64,000 nt of DNA from Chitinophaga filiformis (GTDB taxonomy: Bacteria; Bacteroidota; Bacteroidia; Chitinophagales; Chitinophagaceae). Shown here one piece after another: positions 53,896 through 62,146 of this stretch. Each line of letters begins with the position of its first letter. Position 1 is the stretch's first letter. Location of the stretch: contig NZ_CP095855.1 of assembly GCF_023100805.1 (NCBI RefSeq), positions 992,001-1,056,000 on the forward strand, given 5' to 3'. Under the pieces are notes generated by a model that saw nothing but the letters and a program-made list of their open reading frames with translations, searched no databases and was not told where the DNA came from. The position numbers were made by a program, and so were the translations under genes.

Positions 53896-54234
53896 ACCGT
53901 TGGTACCGGGTACATACCGTAGCGATACCCTGCCGGAGAGCCTGTACCAGGCCAGCCCGTGGGGTTGGTAAAAATGAGGTCAGGTAGAATGCAGTACAGT
54001 GCTGCAAACCCTGATATGATTTGAAAGGAGTTGCCTGTTTTATCAGGTATTCTGTAGTATTATGAAATAGATGTATGTATTAGAGGTTGATCAGTAGTTA
54101 AAAAATACTCTCCAGGAATTATTCACTGGTGCTGTTAATAATTCTGTGTCAAAATTATTATTGAAAATCAACACATTGCAAAGGTGTCTTCCAAAAAACT
54201 TCCTCAAAAGTATGGTTTTATGAATTAAGAGGAT

Positions 54235-54242
54235 TAGTTTTG
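54235..54242 (+). promoter_or_regulatory. -7 element of the rplM-rpsI operon
   Basis: TAGTTTTG, predicting a leader of ~50 nt before ATG 54302. Position of the -33 is unclear (TTTT/TTTA at ~54215). Confidence 0.55.
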
Positions 54243-54301
54243 CACTCCCATTTTGTTTGGGATAGTTATATCAGAACGTAAAAACTTTATTATATACTAT
54301 A

Positions 54302-54745
54302 ATGAACACTTTAAGCTTCAAGACTAAATCGGCCAATGACGCTACTGTAACGCGTGAATGGCACATCGTAGACGCTACCAACCTGACATTGGGTAGGATG
54401 AGCGCTAAGATTGCGGCAATCTTAAGAGGTAAGAACAAGCCTTACTATACACCTCACACTGACTGTGGTGATTTCATTATTGTTATCAATGCTGAGAAAG
54501 TTCAGTTTACCGGTAATAAATGGAATGACAAGGAATATCTGACTTTCTCTGGTTATCCAGGTGGTCAGAAAGCAGAAGTTGCTAAAGACCTGGTTCGTCG
54601 CAGACCGGAACTGATCATAGAAAGAGCTGTAAAAGGTATGCTGCCTAAGAACCGTCTGGGACGTGCCATGTACAAAAAACTGTTTGTATATGCAGGCGCT
54701 GAGCATCCACACGCTGCGCAGAAACCGAAAACATTAACTTTCTAA
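54302..54745 (+). CDS. rplM: 50S ribosomal protein L13
   Basis: 147 residues, of normal length. Family signature [22 protein letters not shown], then [12 protein letters not shown] and [21 protein letters not shown]. An early-assembly 50S protein. It is followed 14 bp later by rpsI, the usual bacterial pair. Strong codon bias fits high expression. Confidence 0.98.
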   Translation: MNTLSFKTKSANDATVTREWHIVDATNLTLGRMSAKIAAILRGKNKPYYTPHTDCGDFIIVINAEKVQFTGNKWNDKEYLTFSGYPGGQKAEVAKDLVRRRPELIIERAVKGMLPKNRLGRAMYKKLFVYAGAEHPHAAQKPKTLTF

Positions 54746-54759
54746 TTTTTCTCTGATAC

Positions 54760-55149
54760 ATGGAAAAGCAAAAAAATACTATTGGTCGTCGTAAGGAAGC
54801 CGTAGCCCGTGTGTACATCAGCAAGGGTACTGGTAACGTTGTTGTGAACGACAAAGACTATAAAGAATACTTCCCGCTGGTATACCTGCAGAACCAGGTA
54901 GAACTGCCGCTGAAGACAATCGACGCTACAGATAAATTTGATATAAAGGTAAATGCTGCCGGTGGTGGTATCAAGGGTCAGGCAGAAGCTATTAAGCTGG
55001 GTATTGCACGTGCACTTTGCGAAGTGAACATCGAATACCGTCCGGCGCTGAAAGCAGCAGGTCTGCTGAAACGTGATCCGAGAGGCGTTGAACGTAAGAA
55101 ACCAGGTAAAGCTAAAGCTAGAAGAAGCTTCCAGTTCTCTAAACGCTAA
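54760..55149 (+). CDS. rpsI: 30S ribosomal protein S9
   Basis: 129 residues. GRRKEAVARVYISKGTG at the N-terminus, GGGIKGQAEAIKLGIARAL, and the conserved C-terminal tail ending SFQFSKR, whose last Arg reaches the P-site tRNA. Pairs with rplM. Confidence 0.98.
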   Translation: MEKQKNTIGRRKEAVARVYISKGTGNVVVNDKDYKEYFPLVYLQNQVELPLKTIDATDKFDIKVNAAGGGIKGQAEAIKLGIARALCEVNIEYRPALKAAGLLKRDPRGVERKKPGKAKARRSFQFSKR

Positions 55150-55223
55150 TAGTGATGAATGCGTGGAGCTATATGCGATGCGCAGATTATTAACATTGAC
55201 CTTTTATAACAGAGCATAATAAC

Positions 55224-56252
55224 ATGGAAAATAATACCTCATTACAGCAGCAGTTACTGGAGGCGGGTGTACACTTCGGTCACCTGAAGAAAAAATGGAA
55301 CCCGAAGATGCTGCCTTACATCTTCGCAGAAAAGAAAGGTATTCACATCATAGATCTGAATAAAACCGTTGAAGGTTTACAGGATGCAGCTGCAGCCCTG
55401 AAATCTATCGCTAAGAGCGGTAAAAAGATCATGTTCGTAGCCACTAAGAAACAGGCTAAAGAAATCGTAGCTGAAGCTGCAAAACGCGTTAACATGCCTT
55501 TCGTTACTGAAAGGTGGTTAGGTGGTATGCTGACCAACTTCGCTACTATCCGTAAGAGCGTTAAGAAGATGCAGAGCATCGAAAAGATGCTGGCTGATGG
55601 TACCCTGGATAGCATCACCAAGAAAGAGCGTCTGACCTTAACCCGCGATAAGGAGAAAATGGAGAAAGTACTGGGCGGTATCGCTCAGCTGGCACGTGTT
55701 CCTGCAGCGCTGTTCCTGGTTGACATCAGCCACGAGCACATTGCACTGGCAGAAGCCCGTCGTCTGGGTATCTCTACCTTCGGTATGGTAGATACCAACT
55801 CCGATCCTACTAAAGTAGACTTCGCAGTTCCTGCAAATGATGACGCGACTAAATCTATCGCAATCATCACTAACTATATCGCTGCTGCAATCGCAGAAGG
55901 TCTGGCAGAAAGAGCTAATGAGAAAACTGACGATGTAGTTGAAGAAGAAGAAGCTGACAACCAGGCGCTGAAATTCGAACTGGAAGGCGGCGACGATCGT
56001 GGTGAAAGAGGCCGTAAACCTGGTGGTCGCGGTCCTGGTGGTCCTGGTGGCGCCGGTGGACGTGGTCCTGGTGGTGGTAACCGCGGTGGCGGTGGTGGCA
56101 ACCGTCCTGGTGGCGGTGGTGGTAACCGTCCTGGTGGCGGTGGAGGCAATCGCCCAGGTGGCGGTGGTGGTAACCGTCCAGGCGGCGGTGGCGGCGGACA
56201 GCGTCGTCCTGCTGGTTCCGGTGGTCCTCGCCCAGGCGGTGGCGGAAGATAA
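55224..56252 (+). CDS. rpsB: 30S ribosomal protein S2 with a Gly/Arg/Pro/Asn-rich tail
   Basis: 342 residues, ~90-110 more than typical S2. Residues 1-~232 are a full S2 domain ([50 protein letters not shown]). An acidic linker ([12 protein letters not shown], ~236-248) leads to a tail from ~255 of RGG-like sequence, with four NRPGGGGG units (~293-324), ending RPGGGGR. S2 sits near the mRNA exit/anti-SD platform of the 30S subunit, so a tail could contact mRNA or rRNA; this is inference. The stop is immediately after the tail, so there is no frameshift. tsf follows at 131 bp. Confidence 0.97.
   Translation: MENNTSLQQQLLEAGVHFGHLKKKWNPKMLPYIFAEKKGIHIIDLNKTVEGLQDAAAALKSIAKSGKKIMFVATKKQAKEIVAEAAKRVNMPFVTERWLGGMLTNFATIRKSVKKMQSIEKMLADGTLDSITKKERLTLTRDKEKMEKVLGGIAQLARVPAALFLVDISHEHIALAEARRLGISTFGMVDTNSDPTKVDFAVPANDDATKSIAIITNYIAAAIAEGLAERANEKTDDVVEEEEADNQALKFELEGGDDRGERGRKPGGRGPGGPGGAGGRGPGGGNRGGGGGNRPGGGGGNRPGGGGGNRPGGGGGNRPGGGGGGQRRPAGSGGPRPGGGGR
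56098..56195 (+). repeat. 24-nt tandem repeats encoding NRPGGGGG in rpsB
   Basis: About four copies of an approximate 24-nt unit (AACCGTCCTGGTGGCGGTGG and 4 more nt) with third-position variation. In-frame slippage would change the S2 tail by 8 residues at a time. Confidence 0.75.
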
Positions 56253-56383
56253 TCTCCCGTATACAGACAACAATCATAAAGCAATTGCGAATCGTGGACA
56301 TAGACTCTTTGTTCCATGATTCGCAATTCAGCTAATAGTTGATAAAGGATAAATATTAATCTATATTAAACTCATTATAAGTT

Positions 56384-57211
56384 ATGGCAGCAACAATTAC
56401 AGCCGCTGATGTTAACAAACTGCGTCAGCAAACTGGTGCAGGTATGATGGATTGCAGAAAAGCATTGGTAGAAAGTGATGGTGATTTCGAAAAAGCAGTA
56501 GATTATCTGCGTAAAAAAGGACAGAAAGTAGCAGCCCTGCGTTCTGACCGCGAAACCAAAGAAGGTGTTATCATTGCTAAAACTGCTGCAGACGGCAAAT
56601 CCGGTGTAGTAGTAGCACTGGGTTGTGAAACTGACTTCGTTGCTAAAAACGAAGAATTCGTGAAATTCGCTCAGTCTATCGTTGACCTGGCACTGAGCAC
56701 AGGCGCTAACACCCTGGAAGAACTGGGTGCAGCTACCCTGGACGGCGCTACCGTAAATGATAAAGTGAACGATCAGGTAGCTAAGATCGGTGAAAAAATC
56801 ACCCTGGCTAAATTTGAAAAGATCTCTGCAGCGTCTGTAACCGCTTACATCCACGGTAACTACCGCATGGGTGTACTGGTTGGTTTCTCTGCTCCTGTTT
56901 CTGAAGAAGTAGGTAAAGATATCGCTATGCAGATCGCAGCTATGAACCCGATCGCAGTAGACGCTGATGGCGTTTCTCCTGAACTGGTTGCCCGCGAAAA
57001 AGCTATCGCTATCGAGCAGATCGCTGCTGAAGGTAAAACCGGCGATATGGCTGAAAAGATCGCTATCGGTAAAGTGAACAAATTCTTCAAAGAAAATACC
57101 CTGTTACCTCAGGCATTCGTTAAAGACAACAACAAATCTGTTGGCGATTACCTGAAATCTGTTAGCGCAGATCTGAAAGTAACCGGATTTACAAGAATCG
57201 CTTTAGGGTAA
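56384..57211 (+). CDS. tsf: Translation elongation factor Ts
   Basis: 275 residues. It recycles EF-Tu by nucleotide exchange. N-terminal UBA-like domain VNKLRQQTGAGMMDCRKAL, TDFVAKNEEF core signature (CETDFVA), and C-terminal dimerisation region. rpsB-tsf is the near-universal bacterial pair. The terminator follows 14 bp after the stop. Confidence 0.98.
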   Translation: MAATITAADVNKLRQQTGAGMMDCRKALVESDGDFEKAVDYLRKKGQKVAALRSDRETKEGVIIAKTAADGKSGVVVALGCETDFVAKNEEFVKFAQSIVDLALSTGANTLEELGAATLDGATVNDKVNDQVAKIGEKITLAKFEKISAASVTAYIHGNYRMGVLVGFSAPVSEEVGKDIAMQIAAMNPIAVDADGVSPELVAREKAIAIEQIAAEGKTGDMAEKIAIGKVNKFFKENTLLPQAFVKDNNKSVGDYLKSVSADLKVTGFTRIALG

Positions 57212-57225
57212 TTTTATTACCTGTT

Positions 57226-57258
57226 TAAAAGGAGAGAATCAAATTCTCTCCTTTTTTT
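57226..57258 (+). terminator. Terminator of the rplM-tsf operon
   Basis: Perfect stem AAAAGGAGAGAAT / ATTCTCTCCTTTT around CAA (57226-57238, 57242-57254), with an eight-T tail. Confidence 0.95.
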
Positions 57259-57406
57259 TGTGCTTTATATCGAGAATGCAATGGGCCGGACACTGTCTAT
57301 ACTTCCCCTTTCGCAACACCAGAAGTAAGGTGTTCCGCATTTTTTTATATATTCGGGCCCTGTAAACCATTTACTAAACACATTTTCATATCATTTTTCT
57401 ATAGTC

Positions 57407-58120
57407 ATGTTGCCAAAGTATAAGCGTATTTTACTCAAATTGAGCGGTGAATCCCTGATGGGAGAAGGTAATTATGGTATCGATCACAGAGTGATCACGC
57501 AGTATGCGTACGATATTAAAGCTGTGACCGACCTTGGAGTACAGGTAGCCGTGGTAATTGGAGGTGGTAACATTTATCGTGGTATGAATGAAGCAGAAAC
57601 CGGCATAGAAAGGGCCCAGGGAGATTATATGGGTATGCTGGCAACGGTGATCAACGGTATGGCCATGCAAAGCGGCCTGGAGAAAGTAGGGCTATATACC
57701 CGTCTTCAGTCTGCCATTAAAATGGAGCAGATCGCTGAACCATACATCCGTCGCCGTGCTATCCGTCACCTCGAAAAAGGCCGTGTAGTGATATTTGGCG
57801 CGGGTACCGGTAACCCTTACTTCACCACAGATACGGCCGCTTCCCTGCGTGCTATAGAAATACAGGCAGATGTGATCCTGAAAGGAACCCGTGTCGATGG
57901 TATCTACACTGCCGATCCGGAGAAAGATCCAACTGCTACCCGTTTCGAATCTATCACCTTCTCTGAAGTGTACCAGAAATCACTCAACGTGATGGACATG
58001 ACCGCATTCACCCTCTGCCAGGAGAATAAACTGCCTATTATCGTATTTGACATGAATAAGGGTGGTAACCTGCTGCAGGTAATAATGGGCAAGAATGTAG
58101 GTACGCTTGTGAAGGGTTAA
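57407..58120 (+). CDS. pyrH: UMP kinase
   Basis: 237 residues. It phosphorylates UMP to UDP (amino-acid-kinase fold, unlike eukaryotic enzymes). Signatures: [52 protein letters not shown]. The position after tsf is common, but here a terminator and ~150 bp separate them, so it has its own promoter. Confidence 0.98.
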   Translation: MLPKYKRILLKLSGESLMGEGNYGIDHRVITQYAYDIKAVTDLGVQVAVVIGGGNIYRGMNEAETGIERAQGDYMGMLATVINGMAMQSGLEKVGLYTRLQSAIKMEQIAEPYIRRRAIRHLEKGRVVIFGAGTGNPYFTTDTAASLRAIEIQADVILKGTRVDGIYTADPEKDPTATRFESITFSEVYQKSLNVMDMTAFTLCQENKLPIIVFDMNKGGNLLQVIMGKNVGTLVKG

Positions 58121-58143
58121 TCTGATTGCTGTATTACTGATAT

Positions 58144-58208
58144 CAGGGACCAGGAATTAAGAACAACATTGTCCGTTGTTCTTAATTCCTGGTCCCTGTT
58201 TTTATTTC
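58144..58208 (+). terminator. 24-bp perfect-stem terminator after pyrH
   Basis: Arms 58144-58167 and 58175-58198 are exact complements over 24 bp (CAGGGACCAGGAATTAAGAA...), with loop ATTGTCC and exit TTTTTATTT. It is convergent with the 3' end of the DUF3298 gene. The core CAGGAATTAAGA links it to the hairpins at 4513, 42741 and 60066. Confidence 0.88.
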
Positions 58209-59287
58209 AACAGGGACCTGATGTTCTTATAAGGCACGAACAGGGTTACCTGGCCTAATGCATATGGCCCTATCTCGTAAGGTGTATAACTGAAGCCGAT
58301 ACCTTTGTCCGTTACCAGGAAATTATCATTGGGAACGATCTCTTTGGTGAGCAGCATCGTTTCCAGTTTCTCCCCATCCGCCAGTTTATAGATGCCCCGG
58401 AAGGATTTCTCCAGTTCGGGTATCAGCTCCGTTTTATAGTCTGGTTTCAGGATGTCTTCCGGCTTCAGGACCTTCTTTTTCTCCAGATCCAGTACCTGGT
58501 AATGTGCCCCATAATTGCCGTGTGCACCACCGGTGAATTCATAACTGAAATATTCCAGTACCAGCAGTGGGTATTGGTTCCAGACTATTTTAATATCGGC
58601 ATCAGCAGCCCAGTTGGCTGTCGCAGGAATGCCCTCCGTGGTATCCAGGTCTTTTTCATTGACCTTGTAGGTGATCAGGAAAGAGTCAATATCCCGGCGT
58701 ATATATTTGTTCGCGTCATTGGCAGGTTTGCCATCTGTGATGCAATTGCGTATAAAAGCGGCCGTAGTCTCGTCAACACCCGCGGCAGGCCATACAATGC
58801 TGTTGGTTGCCTGGCCGGTTGGCGTATTTGGATTGCCGGGGAAAAGATCTACCGAGTCGGCAGCATACAGCACATCGAGCGGAATGGTGTTTTCCTGGCT
58901 TGGTTTGAGCTCAAAAGGATAGGAGGTACCCTTACCCCTCCATTTGCCTGTAAAGTTACCAAGACTGTCCAGTTTGCCCGAAAACAGCCTTTCCTCGTTG
59001 CGGTCAGTGTTCTCATACAGGATCACCTTATCGCCTTCCGGACTACCCCATATCATAATAGGTTCACCAACCTTATCATAAGTATAATATCCGCGGAAGA
59101 TCCAGATACCTGATTTAACAAGGTCCATGGTCACAGCTTCCGTTCCGATGGTGCCTTTCAGGTGGAGATAATAGAAAGCAGTTTTGGTAGGATCAGGGAC
59201 TTTTGAAGTCTGCGTCTGCTGCTTTGTTTTCTTGCCGCAGGAGACGAGCACACAACAGGTAATAGCTAATAATAATATGGTTCTCAT
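58202..59287 (-). CDS. DUF3298-type lipoprotein
   Basis: 361 residues from ATG, lipoprotein signal MRTILLLAITCCVLVSC. The N-terminal ~120 residues are beta-rich (IFRGYYTYDKVG). The C-terminal part matches the DUF3298/RsiV-like domain (YEFTGGAHGNYGAHYQVLD, then YEIGPYALGQVTLFVPY). In other bacteria this domain binds ligands such as lysozyme in RsiV; the ligand here is unknown. Surface or periplasmic. The stop overlaps the convergent pyrH hairpin region. Confidence 0.88.
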   Translation of the reverse strand: MRTILLLAITCCVLVSCGKKTKQQTQTSKVPDPTKTAFYYLHLKGTIGTEAVTMDLVKSGIWIFRGYYTYDKVGEPIMIWGSPEGDKVILYENTDRNEERLFSGKLDSLGNFTGKWRGKGTSYPFELKPSQENTIPLDVLYAADSVDLFPGNPNTPTGQATNSIVWPAAGVDETTAAFIRNCITDGKPANDANKYIRRDIDSFLITYKVNEKDLDTTEGIPATANWAADADIKIVWNQYPLLVLEYFSYEFTGGAHGNYGAHYQVLDLEKKKVLKPEDILKPDYKTELIPELEKSFRGIYKLADGEKLETMLLTKEIVPNDNFLVTDKGIGFSYTPYEIGPYALGQVTLFVPYKNIRSLLK

Positions 59288-59366
59288 GCGCTAAAATTAC
59301 TAAATAAACTGACCACTGTCATATATCAATCTGCCCTCGTGACCGGTTACATGCTATGTTTATAAG

Positions 59367-59374
59367 TATCTTTG
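59367..59374 (+). promoter_or_regulatory. -7 element for pdxH
   Basis: TATCTTTG, 20 nt before ATG 59395. -33 weak. Confidence 0.55.
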
Positions 59375-59394
59375 CCATAGTTAAAATCAGGACC

Positions 59395-60039
59395 ATGTTG
59401 AACAAAGAAGTAGCAGATCTGCGTAAAGATTACCGCCTGGCTTCCCTCGATGAGGGGGATGTGGCAAAGGATCCCATAGAACAATTTGAACGTTGGTGGA
59501 ACGATGCAACCAACGGGCAACTGAACGAGCCCAATGCCATGACACTGGCCACCAGTACCCCTGACGGGCATCCTTCCGCACGTATTGTGTTGTTAAAGAG
59601 TTTTGATGCGGATGGTTTTGTGTTCTTCACAAACTACGAAAGCCGTAAGGGCGCAGAGATGGCGGCTAACCCCAACGTATCATTGTTGTTCTTCTGGCAG
59701 GAACTGGAAAGACAGGTACGTATAGACGGAACTGTTAGCAAAGTAGGCGCTGACGTGAGTGACGAGTATTACAACAGCAGGCCTCCCGGCAGTCGTATAG
59801 GCGCTATTGCTTCTCCACAGAGCCGGGTGATACCGCACCGTAGTTTCCTGGAAGACCAGGTGAGAATGGTTGCTGAAAAATATGTGTTGCAGGATCCGGT
59901 ACGTCCGGCATACTGGGGCGGTTATGTAGTAAAACCTTTGAAAATGGAATTCTGGCAGGGACGCAGCAGCCGTTTGCACGACAGGATATTATACAGCCAG
60001 GAAGGTAATGAGTGGAAGATAGAGCGCCTGGCGCCCTGA
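59395..60039 (+). CDS. pdxH: Pyridoxamine 5'-phosphate oxidase
   Basis: 214 residues from ATG 59395; the upstream extension of the frame lies across the promoter. FMN enzyme that makes pyridoxal 5'-phosphate. Motifs: LRKDYRLASLDEGDV, ATSTPDGHPSARIVLLKSFD, FFTNYESRKG, SRPPGSRIGAIASPQS and C-terminal WQGRSSRLHDRI with the PLP-binding Arg/His. Monocistronic. Confidence 0.97.
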   Translation: MLNKEVADLRKDYRLASLDEGDVAKDPIEQFERWWNDATNGQLNEPNAMTLATSTPDGHPSARIVLLKSFDADGFVFFTNYESRKGAEMAANPNVSLLFFWQELERQVRIDGTVSKVGADVSDEYYNSRPPGSRIGAIASPQSRVIPHRSFLEDQVRMVAEKYVLQDPVRPAYWGGYVVKPLKMEFWQGRSSRLHDRILYSQEGNEWKIERLAP

Positions 60040-60065
60040 CAGGCGTAGTTGGTATTATAAAGTCA

Positions 60066-60111
60066 GGAATTAGGAATTAGCGTTTCGGACGAATTCTTAA
60101 TTCCTAATTCC
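60066..60111. terminator. Hairpin between pdxH and bTHX
   Basis: 14-bp stem GGAATTAGGAATTA / TAATTCCTAATTCC (60066-60079, 60098-60111) with an 18-nt loop. Fits a convergent terminator, though no long T-run is present. Related by the GGAATTA core to the other dispersed hairpins. Confidence 0.6.
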
Positions 60112-60119
60112 CAGTTGCA

Positions 60120-60236
60120 TTAAGCCTTTTTTTCAGCTTTAGCAGCAGCAGCTTTCTTTGGTTTAGCAGGTCTTGACTTGCCGAAAGAACCGTTAGAAAT
60201 CTTACCTTTTTTGGTTTTGATATCACCTCTACCCAT
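60120..60236 (-). CDS. 30S ribosomal protein bTHX (38 aa)
   Basis: 38 residues, starting ATG at 60236 and ending TAA at 60120. The sequence begins MGRGDIKTKKGKISNGSFGK, the fingerprint of the Thermus/Bacteroidota ribosomal protein THX (MGKGDxKTxxGK...G.xGKxRP), with a Lys/Ala-rich tail (AAAAKAEKKA). It sits in a cavity of the 30S head and stabilises rRNA. Easy to miss because of its size. It lies between convergent pdxH and the HU gene. Confidence 0.9.
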   Translation of the reverse strand: MGRGDIKTKKGKISNGSFGKSRPAKPKKAAAAKAEKKA

Positions 60237-60332
60237 TGTAAACAGTTTGATGTTTATTATTGATGTTTGTTAATCTGAGGATGTAACTCCCGCTAATCAG
60301 GCGCAAATTACGGAATAGCGGCTGTTAAATGC

Positions 60333-60368
60333 AAAAAAAAAGCAAGAAACAGTAGTGTTCCTTGCTTG
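60333..60368 (-). terminator. Terminator of the HU gene
   Basis: On the minus strand CAAGCAAGGAACA pairs with TGTTTCTTGCTT (around loop CTAC), then nine T (A-run at 60333-60341 on plus). Confidence 0.85.
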
Positions 60369-60387
60369 AATAAGTTAAGCTAACCGA

Positions 60388-60657
60388 TTAAAGCTTGTCG
60401 GACAGAGCCTTACCAGCTTTGAATTTAGCAACTTTCTTAGCTTTGATCTTGATGATCTGGCCAGTCTGTGGGTTTCTACCGTTACGAGCAGCACGTTTAG
60501 AAACAGAGAAAGTACCGAAACCTACTAAGGTTACTTTACCACCTTTTTTCAGGGTATCAGCAACAGCTTTAGTGAAAGAATCCAGTGCTTCGTTAGCTTG
60601 GGTTTTAGTGATAGCGGCATCTTTTGCCAGCTTGTCGATTAATTCGGCTTTGTTCAT
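60388..60657 (-). CDS. HU-family DNA-binding protein
   Basis: 89 residues, the exact HU length. MNKAELIDKLA start, GFGTFSVSKRAARNGRNPQTG with the DNA-bending arm (RNPQTGQ), and ending FKAGKALSDKL. A nucleoid histone-like dimer. Driven by the best promoter match in the window (60700-60730) with a 35-nt leader. Confidence 0.97.
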   Translation of the reverse strand: MNKAELIDKLAKDAAITKTQANEALDSFTKAVADTLKKGGKVTLVGFGTFSVSKRAARNGRNPQTGQIIKIKAKKVAKFKAGKALSDKL

Positions 60658-60699
60658 AGCTAGTAAGATTTAACTAGTGAATAAAATGTTTGATGTGAG

Positions 60700-60730
60700 C
60701 AAATATAGCGCGTTTTATCAGATTACCAAA
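60700..60730 (-). promoter_or_regulatory. Promoter of the HU gene
   Basis: On the minus strand TTTG (60730-60727), exactly 19 nt, then TATATTTG (60707-60700). Full consensus for the Bacteroidota primary sigma factor. Confidence 0.85.
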
Positions 60731-60964
60731 TTTTTTGAATCTTTTTTCATCAAAAAATCATCGGCTGAAAACGCCTACAGGTAACGGTTACAGCAGATTA
60801 ACATGTGACACGTCAGCGATGGGGTAAACCCCTTGCTTTGATGAAATCCGCTATGACAGGCCATTTGCTGCACTATTTGATATAAACGCGTATGTGTTCC
60901 AAGTATTGTACCAAAGTCTAAACCCCGTATGATCAGTGGATTTCCTGTGGATAAGTTTAACATC
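60731..60964. other. Gene-free spacer upstream of the HU promoter
   Basis: About 230 bp. A 65-codon minus frame here (60775-60972) runs into the DUF4286 stop region and has no protein-like features. Nothing else seen. Confidence 0.5.
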
Positions 60965-61267
60965 TTATACAACCTGCATTACTGTATTAAAGGCCACAAA
61001 CTGGTTCCCAAACAGGTCATACGAGGCTTTCCGCAGGCCGGGTGCATGCTCTTCCAGGAAGGTCTGATAATTCTCCAGTGTGTCTGTAAAGTACTGGGCT
61101 GAGTAGGTGGGACCATCCTGGTCATCCTGCTCAAGCAGCCTGCAGATGCGGTAATCGTGGAAAAGTCCCGTAGCCATAATAGCTGGAATATGCTCTTCTT
61201 TCATCCATTGCAACCATCTTTCGTTGATGAAGTGTGTTACCTTGGTTGTGACATTGTATATTATCAT
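60965..61267 (-). CDS. DUF4286 family protein
   Basis: 100 residues. It begins MIIYNVTTKV and has W.WM and FLEEHAPGLRKASYDLFGNQFVAFNTVM, matching DUF4286, a small ferredoxin-like-fold family (Dabb-like) of unknown function common in Bacteroidota. It is 15 bp downstream of xth and probably co-transcribed. Confidence 0.88.
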   Translation of the reverse strand: MIIYNVTTKVTHFINERWLQWMKEEHIPAIMATGLFHDYRICRLLEQDDQDGPTYSAQYFTDTLENYQTFLEEHAPGLRKASYDLFGNQFVAFNTVMQVV

Positions 61268-61282
61268 GTGTTGAAAACGGGT

Positions 61283-62047
61283 TTAAGATCCCAATTGCAG
61301 GTATACGGGACAATGGTCTGAATGCTTCACCTCCTGCCAGATCCGGGCATCTTTCAGTCTTTCCTGCAGGGGAGCGGTCACATTGATATAATCGATACGC
61401 CAGCCCTTGTTATTGGCCCTGGCATTGGACCGTACGCTCCACCAGCTATACTGATGCGGTTCCGGATGATAATGACGGAAGGTATCCACAAACCCGTTGC
61501 TGAACAGTTTATCCAGCCAGGCCCGCTCTTCCGGCAAAAAGCCTGACGATTTCTTATTGCCTACCGGGTCGTGGATGTCTATCGGCTTATGGCATATATT
61601 ATAGTCGCCGCATACCACGAGGTTAGGCCTTGTGCTTTTCAGCTGGTCCAGGTAGCCGTAAAATTCGTCCAGCCACTGGTATTTATAGGTCTGTCTTTCG
61701 TCTCCACTGGTACCGGAAGGGATGTAGGTATTAACAAGCGTGATATCGCCAAAATCGAGCCTTATAACACGTCCTTCCGCATCGCTCTGCATGAAGCCGT
61801 TGCCATATTGTACATGGTCGGGGCTGATCTTTGTGAGTACGGCTACTCCGCTATACCCTTTTTTTTCTGCAGGGTACCAGTAGTGCTCGTAACCCAGTTC
61901 CTCAAATTGGCGGTAATCCACATTGTCTTTGTGGGCTTTGATCTCCTGCAGGCATACGATATCTGCCGGATCGGTTTTCAGCCACTCAGTGAAACCTTTG
62001 TTCATGGCGGAACGCAGTCCGTTCACATTATAGGATACAATTCTCAT
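61283..62047 (-). CDS. xth: Exodeoxyribonuclease III (AP endonuclease)
   Basis: 254 residues from ATG 62047 (MRIVSYNVNG); upstream starts would add a non-conserved leader. Cleaves at abasic sites and removes 3'-blocking groups. EEP-fold catalytic residues: Asn7 (NVNGLR), Glu in CLQEIKAH, Asp-Asn in CGDYNICH, and C-terminal HSDHCPVYL. Fits with the AlkA-like glycosylase elsewhere in the window, in the base-excision pathway. 100 bp downstream of metH with a terminator between. Confidence 0.96.
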   Translation of the reverse strand: MRIVSYNVNGLRSAMNKGFTEWLKTDPADIVCLQEIKAHKDNVDYRQFEELGYEHYWYPAEKKGYSGVAVLTKISPDHVQYGNGFMQSDAEGRVIRLDFGDITLVNTYIPSGTSGDERQTYKYQWLDEFYGYLDQLKSTRPNLVVCGDYNICHKPIDIHDPVGNKKSSGFLPEERAWLDKLFSNGFVDTFRHYHPEPHQYSWWSVRSNARANNKGWRIDYINVTAPLQERLKDARIWQEVKHSDHCPVYLQLGS

Positions 62048-62098
62048 GGTGTGGTAGCTCATTCGTCCACGGTCTATGGACAATATTGGTGTTAATTA

Positions 62099-62133
62099 TA
62101 AAAAAACGGTAGTCCATGTTGGATGGACTACCG
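62099..62133 (-). terminator. Terminator of metH
   Basis: Perfect 11-bp stem CGGTAGTCCAT / ATGGACTACCG (62107-62117, 62123-62133) around GTTGG, with a T-run on minus (A-run 62100-62106 on plus). Confidence 0.93.
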
Positions 62134-62146
62134 CTATACAGATGCA

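Larger units (their letters stand above)
53574..54234. other. Gene-free, foldback-rich stretch upstream of the ribosomal-protein operon
   Basis: About 660 bp without a supportable gene. It contains the 90-bp palindrome (53636-53725), the 73-bp foldback (53823-53895), and several short hairpins (GATACAATGTATC at 53751, GCCTGTACCAGGC near 53949, AGGAATTATT/AATAATTCT near 54115-54142). No transposase remnant is seen. Confidence 0.6.

Noticed and set aside
55874-56326. Proline-rich 150-codon minus-strand frame
   Set aside because: It is the complement of the glycine-rich rpsB tail; Gly codons read in reverse become Pro runs.
60775-60972. 65-codon minus-strand frame upstream of HU
   Set aside because: Its protein has no domain-like composition and it begins across the DUF4286 stop region.
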